The notes below the pieces were generated by a model. The model did no database searches. It was given only the letters and a program-made list of their open reading frames with translations, and was not told the DNA's origin. The translations under genes and the position numbers were made by a program. From positions 54,389 to 118,388 of the forward strand of contig CAIULL010000062.1 of the NCBI GenBank assembly GCA_903899985.1: a stretch of 64,000 nt of DNA, read 5' to 3'. Position 1 is the stretch's first letter. Every line of letters starts with the position of its first letter. This DNA comes from an uncultured Schlesneria sp. Lineage in GTDB: Bacteria; Planctomycetota; Planctomycetia; Planctomycetales; Planctomycetaceae. Below, piece after piece: positions 28,381-36,155 of this stretch.

Positions 28381-29450
28381 CTTGGATGATGCGGGGTTGT
28401 CCTGGAAGAATCGAATTCATCGTGGACCGTCAGTAGCAGATGGTTTGCACGTTCGAGCTGCTGGGCCCGTCGGTTGTCAGAGATTGGCATCGATTGTGCA
28501 AACTCCCGACGAAGCCGGTCCTCTCGAACAAACTCGTTTAGCAACAGACAACACCATTTCACGCCGAATAGCGGAAACAGCAATTTCACGCGATATTCCA
28601 GTTCGGATCTGGAATGAGGGGTTGAAAGTGCTTCGACCAGATGGTGCATTGATTCACGTGGGGCAGGCAAATCTTGTTGCCAGAAGAAGTCACAAATGAG
28701 TTTTGCCGGATCATCCCAGCCGGCATATTCAAAATCAAAGAATCGGACTCTACCCGTTGCGGTCATCAAAGCATTGTGGAAACCAAAATCCGACGGTGAC
28801 AGACAATGTTCTGACTGTAAAATCGAATTCTCATATTGATCTGGCTCAACAGATGATCGCAGTTTTTCGGCGATCAATCCCCAAGCCGGTATGAGTGACG
28901 ACCGCAACCATTCTTGTAGTTGAGCATCGATCGGGTCAGTTACCGGCAATGAGGAAAGCCGATTGATCCGGCGATCAACGCAATTAACATGGTCCTTGAT
29001 TGAAAAACATGCCTCAGCAGCATCTGATAGATTTCTCGCCAGCGGATGACCGCGATGCCTGTTTACCTCGGCAACGAACTGCGCAGCCTGTTCGACGTGA
29101 TCGTCTGAGACTTCGCCTTTTCGAAGATGCCGACCTTCGATGAACTCGAATAACGTAGCGAGATTCTTTTCATCACGAATGAGCGGCTGAGGCCCCCAAG
29201 TCACACCACGTTGCCAGCAAAACTGTGACCAGTCCCATTCCGATGCACAACGATCACGCTGACTTTGATGATCCTGAAAATACTGCTTCAGTAACCATGA
29301 GCAATCTGGTCCAGTGACGCGAAACGCGCGATTGTTGCGTCCTCCTTTAACCGGTTGAACCGTTACGATAACGTCGATCCCCTGCTGTCGCACGAGACGA
29401 GATGCGAGTTGGGTGATATCGTTTGAGTCTTCGCTTGCCATTGTGATCAT
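28377..29450 (-). CDS. APH-type small-molecule kinase (phosphotransferase)
   Basis: This 357-residue protein has the aminoglycoside/choline/homoserine kinase-like fold: the N-lobe VKGGRNNRAFRVTG, a linker region ATLFEFIEGRHL, and the catalytic segment HCLSPSDFGFHNALMT (in place of HGDLHPGNIL) followed by RVRFFDFEYAGWDDP with the metal-binding Asp. The catalytic base Asp is present in SPSD. Its natural substrate is probably a sugar or sugar-phosphate hydroxyl, given the operon. The start codon at 29450 overlaps the stop of the upstream HAD gene (ATGA), so translation is coupled. It is the last gene of a seven-gene minus-strand operon. Confidence 0.8.
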   Translation of the reverse strand: MITMASEDSNDITQLASRLVRQQGIDVIVTVQPVKGGRNNRAFRVTGPDCSWLLKQYFQDHQSQRDRCASEWDWSQFCWQRGVTWGPQPLIRDEKNLATLFEFIEGRHLRKGEVSDDHVEQAAQFVAEVNRHRGHPLARNLSDAAEACFSIKDHVNCVDRRINRLSSLPVTDPIDAQLQEWLRSSLIPAWGLIAEKLRSSVEPDQYENSILQSEHCLSPSDFGFHNALMTATGRVRFFDFEYAGWDDPAKLICDFFWQQDLPAPRESMHHLVEALSTPHSRSELEYRVKLLFPLFGVKWCCLLLNEFVREDRLRREFAQSMPISDNRRAQQLERANHLLLTVHDEFDSSRTTPHHPS

Positions 29451-30061
29451 GCCTTTGCACTCAGCAATGAAACGGCGTCGCGCCATGAATAGAGTCTGCG
29501 GATACCGTCCGGCAACGGCTCGTCCCGTTGATGAGGATCAAACAAAACACGGCCAACGTTTTGTGGAAAGGCAATGTCGGTCAAGAGTTCGGGGAGGTCA
29601 TCAATAAACCAGTCGCAGCCAACTTCGGCAATTCTTTGTAGCTTTTCACGTTTGGTGAGCTCAAAAAACACTGAAGAGCGATTCTGGGACTGGAGCGACA
29701 AATCAATAATTTCATAGGTTGAAAGCCATTTCCTTGCCGCAGAGTGTAAATCATAATCATCACCCATGATCGGTGATCGCGTCTTATGACTGATCACAAA
29801 AACTTCCCAGCCGCGCTGGCGAAATTCGGTCAAGGCGCTAAGCAAATGAGGAAATGGCGTCGCTTCGAGAATTCGCGAACCATACGCCTGACCTTGAAGA
29901 TTCGTCCAGACGGCTTCGAGGCCTTGACTTCGCAGGTGATCTCGAACGGCATCCTTTTGATGAGCCACCGATTCATCGACGACTCCAACGTCGTGCGCCA
30001 ATGTCCAGAATAACTGGTCATAACAAACGAGTGTATTATCGAAGTCGATCCCGATCCGCAT
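29447..30061 (-). CDS. HAD-superfamily phosphatase-like protein
   Basis: This 204-residue protein starts with RIGIDFDNTLVCYDQLFW, the motif I DxDxT of HAD phosphatases, followed by VFVISHKT (motif II) and DWFIDDLPELL (motif IV, DD). The lysine of motif III is likely in TKREKLQRIAE. It sits between the ADH gene (gap 9 bp, with the ribosome site overlapping the ADH stop) and the APH-type kinase (ATGA overlap). In heptose-nucleotide pathways a HAD enzyme (GmhB) removes one phosphate from a bisphosphate intermediate; that parallel is inference. Confidence 0.8.
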   Translation of the reverse strand: MRIGIDFDNTLVCYDQLFWTLAHDVGVVDESVAHQKDAVRDHLRSQGLEAVWTNLQGQAYGSRILEATPFPHLLSALTEFRQRGWEVFVISHKTRSPIMGDDYDLHSAARKWLSTYEIIDLSLQSQNRSSVFFELTKREKLQRIAEVGCDWFIDDLPELLTDIAFPQNVGRVLFDPHQRDEPLPDGIRRLYSWRDAVSLLSAKA

Positions 30062-30070
30062 GACAATTCC

Positions 30071-31111
30071 CTAGGGCAGCGACAGATCAATTAACGGTCT
30101 CGGAACAAGCCCCGCTTCAAGATCGTCCAGAGCGTCATTGATGTTGCTTAGCGAATAACGACGTGACAACAGACATTGTAACGGCAGTTTGTTTGCCAGG
30201 AGCAACCTTTGATAACGCGGAAAGTCACGATCAGGAACGTTATCTCCACCCCACGTTCCCAAGATCCGCTTGCCTTGATTCAATTGACGTGGATCGAATT
30301 GCCAGAATTCACCCTGAGGGGCATTTCCCGCGATCACCGTCGTTCCGCCTTGACTGCGTACGGATTCCAGAGATTGTTGCATGACCGACGCACGTCCCGT
30401 CGCTTCAATCGCGACATCAACCCCGCCAGGACAGATTCCCTTGATGGCTTCAACGGGGTCCTTTTCTGTGACGCAAATCAAATGAGAAGCCCCCAACTCC
30501 TTGGCAATTGCCAGCTTGTCGGGCTGCCGGTCGACAGCAATCAACGGAGTGGCACCACTGGCCGCTGCCGCCGCTAAAGCACAAAGTCCGATGCCACCGA
30601 CCCCGAAGACGGCAACGCTTTGGCCGGCCCTTACCGCCGCTGAATTGAAAACCATGCCGACGCCCGTGGGAATCGCGCAACCAAGCAGCGCTGCCAGATC
30701 AAACGACAATTCTGCATCAAGATGAGTGAGCCGATTCTCACTGATCACGGAAAACCGGCTGAAGGTTGTGATTGCTCCCGAGTTAACCGTTCGTCCATTC
30801 CAAAGATATTGAGTTCCCGGGACATCGCTGCCACTCCCTTTGATCCACGACAGGACAACTCGATCGCCCGGCTTCACTCGTGAAACATCAGGACCAGATT
30901 CTACGACGACGCCGCTTCCTTCGTGGCCGAGACAATGCGGCAAAAAACGATCCGGTCCACGCTTGCCTCGCACCTCCATGACCTGCGTATGGCAGACCCC
31001 GCTGTAGACAATTTCAACGAGAACTTGTCCCGGCTTCAGTATGGGGATCTCAAGATCCACCAGTTCCAATGGCCGGTCCACTTCGACCAGAATTGCTGCA
31101 GGAGTTTTCAT
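30071..31111 (-). CDS. Zinc-binding-type alcohol dehydrogenase without the structural-zinc loop
   Basis: This 346-residue medium-chain dehydrogenase has the catalytic zinc ligands Cys40 (GVCHTQ), His63 with Glu64 (LGHEGSGVV) and Cys145 (LLGCAIPTG), and the cofactor motif VFGVGGIGLCAL with DRQPDKL. The lobe that normally holds four cysteines and a structural zinc is replaced by LSWIKGSGSDVPGTQYLWNG, with no cysteine. I prefer the start at 31111 (MKTPAAILVEVDRPLEL) because it is the usual beginning of the family; the ATG at 31144 is the alternative. It lies 73 bp after the transketolase C gene in the sugar operon. It probably oxidises or reduces a sugar-derived alcohol. Confidence 0.85.
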   Translation of the reverse strand: MKTPAAILVEVDRPLELVDLEIPILKPGQVLVEIVYSGVCHTQVMEVRGKRGPDRFLPHCLGHEGSGVVVESGPDVSRVKPGDRVVLSWIKGSGSDVPGTQYLWNGRTVNSGAITTFSRFSVISENRLTHLDAELSFDLAALLGCAIPTGVGMVFNSAAVRAGQSVAVFGVGGIGLCALAAAAASGATPLIAVDRQPDKLAIAKELGASHLICVTEKDPVEAIKGICPGGVDVAIEATGRASVMQQSLESVRSQGGTTVIAGNAPQGEFWQFDPRQLNQGKRILGTWGGDNVPDRDFPRYQRLLLANKLPLQCLLSRRYSLSNINDALDDLEAGLVPRPLIDLSLP

Positions 31112-31184
31112 TCGAAAAAGCTCTGTTTCGTTGCCTGTGTCCATTCGAGAATTCGTGATTTTCAGTCACACGAAATCCGGACAA

Positions 31185-32108
31185 TTACTTTGACAATGCC
31201 TGTCTGATGTCATTCGTCATTTTTTCAACCGTCAATCCGCACATTTCTCGTGCATGTTCTTGTTCGCCGGAATGATGCAGGATTTGGTCCGGAGTACCAA
31301 GTCGCAATAGCCGGGCGTTCGCTTCGAAAGAGTCGGCTTTCCATTCCGCGACCGCTCCGCCAAGACCTCCGATTCGCGAATGTTCTTCGATGGTCACAAC
31401 AAGTTTGACTTCGCGAAACAATCGACCCAGCCACATTTCGTCCAGGGGTTTGATCGTATGCAAACTGTAAACGGCTGTCTTGACTCCTGTCGATTCCAAT
31501 TCGCTCGCGACATTAAGCGATTGTGGCAGCAATGTTCCGGAGCAAAGAATCGCGACGTCATTGCCTGTTCGCAATTCAAAGGGGCGTCCAATTTGTATGG
31601 CCGGTCGTGATTCGTGAACGAGTGGTTCGCCCTTTTTTCCAATTCGCATGTAAGAAGGGCCGCTGAGCTGCAGCGCAGCCCCCAGCAATGATCGAAGTTC
31701 CCAGGCATCTGCCGGTGCAAGTACCGTCATATTTGGCAACGCTCGTAAAACAGCAACGTCTTCACATGAGTGATGAGTAGGACCGTTGGAGGCATAACCC
31801 AAACCAGCACCGACACCAACGATGACGACAGGAAGACTGGGATAACACAGATCGACGCGAATTTGTTCGTATGCTCGATAGACCGCAAACGAAGCAATCG
31901 TGTAAACAACAGGTTTCATACCTCCCAGAGCAAGACCGGCCGCGATACCGATCATGTCCGCTTCGGCGACCCCGGTATTGTAAAACCGATCCGGATATCG
32001 TTCCTTAAAGTCATTGAATAGCCGGTTACCAATATCACCGCTGAGCAAGACAATTCTTGAATCGGTTTCGGCAAGTGTGGTGATTTCGTCGGCGAAAGCG
32101 TTTCTCAT
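31185..32108 (-). CDS. Transketolase, C-terminal subunit
   Basis: This 307-residue protein corresponds to the pyrimidine-binding (PYR) plus C-terminal domains of transketolase. The TPP-activating glutamate is in NTGVAEADMIGIAAGLA, and the segments FAVYRAYEQIRVDLCY, SNGPTHHSCEDVAVLRALP and VEEHSRIGGLGGAVAEW are typical. With the subunit encoded just upstream (start and stop overlap by 4 bp) it would form a heterotetrameric transketolase that moves two-carbon ketol units between sugar phosphates. Such split transketolases occur as accessory copies in carbohydrate clusters, apart from the one-piece housekeeping enzyme. Confidence 0.9.
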   Translation of the reverse strand: MRNAFADEITTLAETDSRIVLLSGDIGNRLFNDFKERYPDRFYNTGVAEADMIGIAAGLALGGMKPVVYTIASFAVYRAYEQIRVDLCYPSLPVVIVGVGAGLGYASNGPTHHSCEDVAVLRALPNMTVLAPADAWELRSLLGAALQLSGPSYMRIGKKGEPLVHESRPAIQIGRPFELRTGNDVAILCSGTLLPQSLNVASELESTGVKTAVYSLHTIKPLDEMWLGRLFREVKLVVTIEEHSRIGGLGGAVAEWKADSFEANARLLRLGTPDQILHHSGEQEHAREMCGLTVEKMTNDIRQALSK

Positions 32109-32923
32109 AACGGTTGCAACTCCGCCAGGGCACGAGCGAGTTCCGACGAAGAGGGAATCCGATAATGCCAGTTATTATCGTCCTCCATGAACGAGACTCC
32201 CTTTCCCTTGACCGTGTGGGCGACCAGGACCGTTGGGCGTCCATCGGGGTCGGGTGGCGCGTTCAGCCATTGAGAAAGAGTGACCACATCATGCCCATCG
32301 ACTTCGACCGCGCGCCAACCAAACGCCGACCACTTCTCACAAAGCGGAGCAAGCGCCGTCACTTCGTCACTTCGTCCGGTCGCCTGCCACTTGTTGTAGT
32401 CAATCATGACCGTCAATCGGTTCAGACGTTGAGAAGGCGCAAACAAGGCACCTTCCCACACCGACCCCTCGTTACATTCTCCGTCGCTCATCAGGACACA
32501 AACCCGGTTGTCGTGCGCTTGAATCCGCGAAGCCATCGCCAGGCCAATTCCGACAGGCAAACCGTGGCCTAACGAACCGGTCGCCATTTCAATACCCGGA
32601 GTGCCGGGACTCGGGTGTTCACCGAGAGGGCTTCCCGATTTTGCATAGTCTTCCAGCCAGGACTCGGGAAAAAAACCTTTCATTGCCAATGCTGCGTATA
32701 ACGTGGTGGCGGCATGCCCCTTGCTCAGGATGAAGCGGTCGCGACTTACGTCAGCGGCAAATGCGGGATCAAGATTCAAACCACCCCAATACGCTGCGGT
32801 CACCATTTCGACGCACGACAACGACGAACCGAGATGCGGCGTTCCCGCACGATGTGACAGTTCGAGCACCGTCTTTCGGATGCGCCTTGCAATCAGATGC
32901 AATTCGTCAACACTGGCAGTCAC
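32105..32923 (-). CDS. Transketolase, N-terminal subunit
   Basis: This 272-residue protein corresponds to the TPP-pyrophosphate-binding domain. It has RAGTPHLGSSLS near the start, SKGHAATTLYAALAMKG, and the thiamine motif as MSDGECNEGSVWEGALFA followed by the Asn about 26 residues on (IDYNKW). AHTVKGKGVSFMEDDNNWH is also characteristic. Both ends overlap neighbours by 4 bp, so expression of epimerase, N and C subunits is translationally coupled. The gene is the third of the operon. Confidence 0.9.
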   Translation of the reverse strand: MTASVDELHLIARRIRKTVLELSHRAGTPHLGSSLSCVEMVTAAYWGGLNLDPAFAADVSRDRFILSKGHAATTLYAALAMKGFFPESWLEDYAKSGSPLGEHPSPGTPGIEMATGSLGHGLPVGIGLAMASRIQAHDNRVCVLMSDGECNEGSVWEGALFAPSQRLNRLTVMIDYNKWQATGRSDEVTALAPLCEKWSAFGWRAVEVDGHDVVTLSQWLNAPPDPDGRPTVLVAHTVKGKGVSFMEDDNNWHYRIPSSSELARALAELQPL

Positions 32924-33930
32924 TTCAGGTTAACCTCTTGCATTCGTTTGATGTTGAAATAAGTCGACCTCGTCATCGAATCAGGAAGTTTTCCACTCCG
33001 AAATGCCGAGACCAAGCCTCGCACAGCATCTTCAATCGAACGACGTGGTCGATAACCGAGAGTTCGTTGAATTTTGGCAGAAGAGATATGGTATGATCGC
33101 AAATCGTCTGACGGAGTCGTGACAATTTCGATGTTGCCACATTCTAATTCTTTTTCAACAACTTGTTTTACGATGAGTGCTAAATCCGAAACGCTGTGGT
33201 TCTCGTAACCAGCATTGAAGACTTGACCAGCAATACGTTCTGCTGGTTCCTGAAGCACCTGAAGATAGAGGTCGGCCATGTCTTCGACATGAAAATTCGG
33301 CCTTAACTGCGAGCCGCCGAAGACGGTAATTCGTCGATTGCAGATCGCATGATTCGTGAGAATGTTGACCGTCAAGTCGAGCCGCTGCCTCGGTGAATAA
33401 CCGCACAACGTCGCGGGCCGTAAGACTAATGTCGTAAAGTCGGGAGATTGTTGTTCGAGCAGAATCGGTTCGCATTCGGCTTTGAAACGACTGTAATCGG
33501 TCAAAGGCCTTAATGGATGGTCCTCTGTGACGTCGGGCGAATCACTGATACCGTAAACACTGGACGATGACGCAAAAATAAATCGGCGTACACCTGCTTC
33601 ACGACTCAGTTTCACCAATGGAGGAAAGGCATCGAGGTTGATCGAACGGCCCAAAACAGGATTCAGCTCGAAACTGGGGTCGTTACTGATGCAGGCGAGA
33701 TGGATCACCGCGTTACATCCGGACACGGCGCGAGCAACAAGGGCCGTGTCCCGCAGGTCCCCTTCAAATTCCTCGAGCATGGGCGAACGACAATCGTCGA
33801 AGACGTGCTTACCATAAAGATACAAGTCCAGAACTCGAACGCGATAGCCCGCAGCCAGTAGCTTCGGAACGAGGACCGCGCCTGCGTAGCCAGCACCACC
33901 AGTCACCAGCACGTTTCGGATGGAGTCCAT
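32920..33930 (-). CDS. NDP-sugar epimerase/dehydratase (extended SDR)
   Basis: This 336-residue protein has the Rossmann motif VTGGAGYAGAVLVPKLL, DLRD, the catalytic SSSSVYG with YSRFKAE (YxxxK), and the C-terminal substrate region (NAGYENHSVSDLALIVKQV). These are features of UDP- or GDP/ADP-sugar epimerases and dehydratases such as GalE, RmlB and HldD-like enzymes. AAGGAA lies seven bases upstream of the start. It follows the nucleotidyltransferase-kinase gene by 139 bp and overlaps the transketolase N gene by 4 bp. Confidence 0.88.
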   Translation of the reverse strand: MDSIRNVLVTGGAGYAGAVLVPKLLAAGYRVRVLDLYLYGKHVFDDCRSPMLEEFEGDLRDTALVARAVSGCNAVIHLACISNDPSFELNPVLGRSINLDAFPPLVKLSREAGVRRFIFASSSSVYGISDSPDVTEDHPLRPLTDYSRFKAECEPILLEQQSPDFTTLVLRPATLCGYSPRQRLDLTVNILTNHAICNRRITVFGGSQLRPNFHVEDMADLYLQVLQEPAERIAGQVFNAGYENHSVSDLALIVKQVVEKELECGNIEIVTTPSDDLRSYHISSAKIQRTLGYRPRRSIEDAVRGLVSAFRSGKLPDSMTRSTYFNIKRMQEVNLK

Positions 33931-34069
33931 TCAGCTTTCCTTATATTGACTCGATTGTTCCAGGGAATTCGGTCGTCGGTATCCTTATCTGCGTCCAAGA
34001 CCGGATTGGCTCGCGACAGCTTGGCAGGATCAACACGAGAGTCGGTGTTTGGGATTGACCGGCAACTTT

Positions 34070-35614
34070 TCATTTCAACAAGTGCTCAATATGGCGTGAG
34101 AGGGGAATCCGCTCAATGGAAGACTTGTTTCCCACCGTTGCCACCGCTTGAGCACCCACAACGTTGCCGATGAAACCCAATACTTCAAGCGGAGCATCCT
34201 GCGCCGCACATAACGATGTGATCGAGAGAAACGCGTCTCCAGCTCCGATTCGGTCGACGACATTCGAAGCGAAGGCTGGAATGTCCACGTGCCCCTCCCC
34301 AGAACGATAGGTACTGCAGCCCTTTTTGCCCCGCGTCACGACGACACGAGGACAATTCAATCGGCGGGAGACATCTTCCATCATCGGGCGCAAGTCGCTT
34401 CTCCGGTCTCGCGATTCCAATCGCATTTCGTTTTCCGCAATACAGACGAAATCAGCTCGAGGATAGTTCGAGATGACATGATAGCCGAGGTTTCCAGCAT
34501 TGGACTGCGTATTCACCGCAAGAAACCGACTTTCACGGCAAAGCAAATCGATCATTTCCTGCGTCAGAAAGCCATGTCCCGAATCAACTACGATGACCAC
34601 ATCGAATTCTGAAAGTCGACCCGCCAATGAGCTGGTCCATGCAGCACTTTCGTTTCCCGTCGGAAGCTCGTCATTGAGCTCGTAGACTTCAAATAACTTG
34701 CTGTAAAAATATTGTTCAATGAATCGTCGCTTGACGATCGTGGGAGATCGCTGTCGATACAAAAAGCTCGGTTCGACGTTTTTCTTCAGGCATGAACGGA
34801 TGAAATCTTCCTCAGAGTTCACTTCACCCAAAATCGAGTGCAAGGCCACCCGATCACAAAATCCCGCGACATGATTCGAAACGGCAGCCGCCCCTCCGGC
34901 GAAACGATCACTGCTGAGTGATTTGACGACCAGCGTGGGTTCCTTAGACGATTTTCCGATCGCTTCCACATACTGATAATCGTCAATAACGGTCTCACCA
35001 ACGACCAGTACTTTTAATGTCCGGGACTGATCCAAGAATTTGAGAATGCCGCCGGTTTGGTACCGGACTGAGAAATCAGCCAGATAATCGCTGACTTCCT
35101 GTGGAAAAACAGACAAGTGTCGATTCACCAGGTGTGAAGCGCTGAACGTCATATCGTCCGTGAATTCCAGACGGCCTCCCACGGACGTGACGGCGTTCTC
35201 TTCGAGCGCGATGGCTCCTGTAAGATCCTTTCCGCCACGAAATTCCGACCCTTTCACAAATACATCTGGTTTGAGAGTCTGAATTGTTTCAATGGCGGTA
35301 GGCCAGCGATTCACCGCAACGAAGTTAACGGTTTCCAGAGCCGCGATGGCCTCCGCTCGTAGATCCTCGGGAAACACAGGACGGTGCGGCCCCTTATTCA
35401 CAAACCGGTCGGGCGTCACGGTGACAATCAAGATGTCGCCAAAATTTCGTGCCGCTGCGAAATGTCGGATATGGCCGATGTGCATCGGATCGAAAACACC
35501 GTGGCAATGAACGACCTTTTTCCCTTGAGCCTGCCACAAGGAAATCTCGCAAGCCAATGCCTCAATTGAAAGAATCTTGCGCCGTGCTGAGTCGTCATTC
35601 GGGGAGTGAATCAT
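34070..35614 (-). CDS. Bifunctional nucleotidyltransferase-PfkB sugar kinase, HldE-like with swapped domains
   Basis: The first domain (about residues 14-160) is a cytidylyltransferase-like nucleotidyltransferase with HxGH as HIGHIRHF at 45-48, FDPMHIGH, and RPVFPEDLRAEAI; its C-terminal part has FVKGSEFRGGKDL. The second domain (about 185-514) is a PfkB kinase with ETVIDDYQYVEAIGKSS, an AGGAAAVSN substrate loop, VTRGKKG and the catalytic base in VVDRIGAGDAF (457-462). HldE, the heptose-7-phosphate kinase and heptose-1-phosphate adenylyltransferase, has these two activities in the opposite order. It is the first gene of the sugar operon and divergent from the adhesin gene. Confidence 0.85.
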   Translation of the reverse strand: MIHSPNDDSARRKILSIEALACEISLWQAQGKKVVHCHGVFDPMHIGHIRHFAAARNFGDILIVTVTPDRFVNKGPHRPVFPEDLRAEAIAALETVNFVAVNRWPTAIETIQTLKPDVFVKGSEFRGGKDLTGAIALEENAVTSVGGRLEFTDDMTFSASHLVNRHLSVFPQEVSDYLADFSVRYQTGGILKFLDQSRTLKVLVVGETVIDDYQYVEAIGKSSKEPTLVVKSLSSDRFAGGAAAVSNHVAGFCDRVALHSILGEVNSEEDFIRSCLKKNVEPSFLYRQRSPTIVKRRFIEQYFYSKLFEVYELNDELPTGNESAAWTSSLAGRLSEFDVVIVVDSGHGFLTQEMIDLLCRESRFLAVNTQSNAGNLGYHVISNYPRADFVCIAENEMRLESRDRRSDLRPMMEDVSRRLNCPRVVVTRGKKGCSTYRSGEGHVDIPAFASNVVDRIGAGDAFLSITSLCAAQDAPLEVLGFIGNVVGAQAVATVGNKSSIERIPLSRHIEHLLK

Positions 35615-36155
35615 GAACGATCTTGTTCCATCCCCGCTCGCATCACGGGTCTTAGATGGGTTGTTTCCTCACATTACATCTCAGGTCCCTTTCTTTCGGA
35701 CCTGATACCGAGTCTCTAAGACTCGTTACTGCCAGACATCGAAAAAAATCCCGTTGTCGTGTGACGAGCACAGTTACGCCGGAATCCTGGCGAATGTTGG
35801 CAGTTCTTAACGCCCGGTACCATCCGTTTGAACTGCCGTGGAACGGCGGAACCTGCCGTTCTGCGGTCTGACAAACGGATTGCCAGCGACAAATGATACC
35901 CGATTACCGACTTCGATCGTACCAACCATGGGGTTTTCGGCGATTGGGAAGTTTGGGTGCTTTGGCAGATTTCTCGTGATTAAGCCAAAAGTGCACGACT
36001 TAACGGTTTTTGCCTCAACCGGCGATCACGACTTTTCCGAAAACTAGAGATAACCGCTAGAGGCGGAATAGCCGTCAGAGTCTGACATGCGCCGGGCTCG
36101 TCGGAAGAAGCGGTAATTTAGGGCAGGTTTTCGCAGCAGGACGCTGGAGCAACCG
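35615..36155. promoter_or_regulatory. 541-bp divergent intergenic region: sugar operon / giant adhesin
   Basis: This region must carry promoters for the minus-strand sugar operon and the plus-strand adhesin gene. A short hairpin (AACGGC at 35842-35847 and GCCGTT at 35855-35860) is visible. I found no certain -35/-10 pair. The adhesin ATG at 36156 is preceded by GGAG at a good distance. I see no small gene. Confidence 0.45.
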
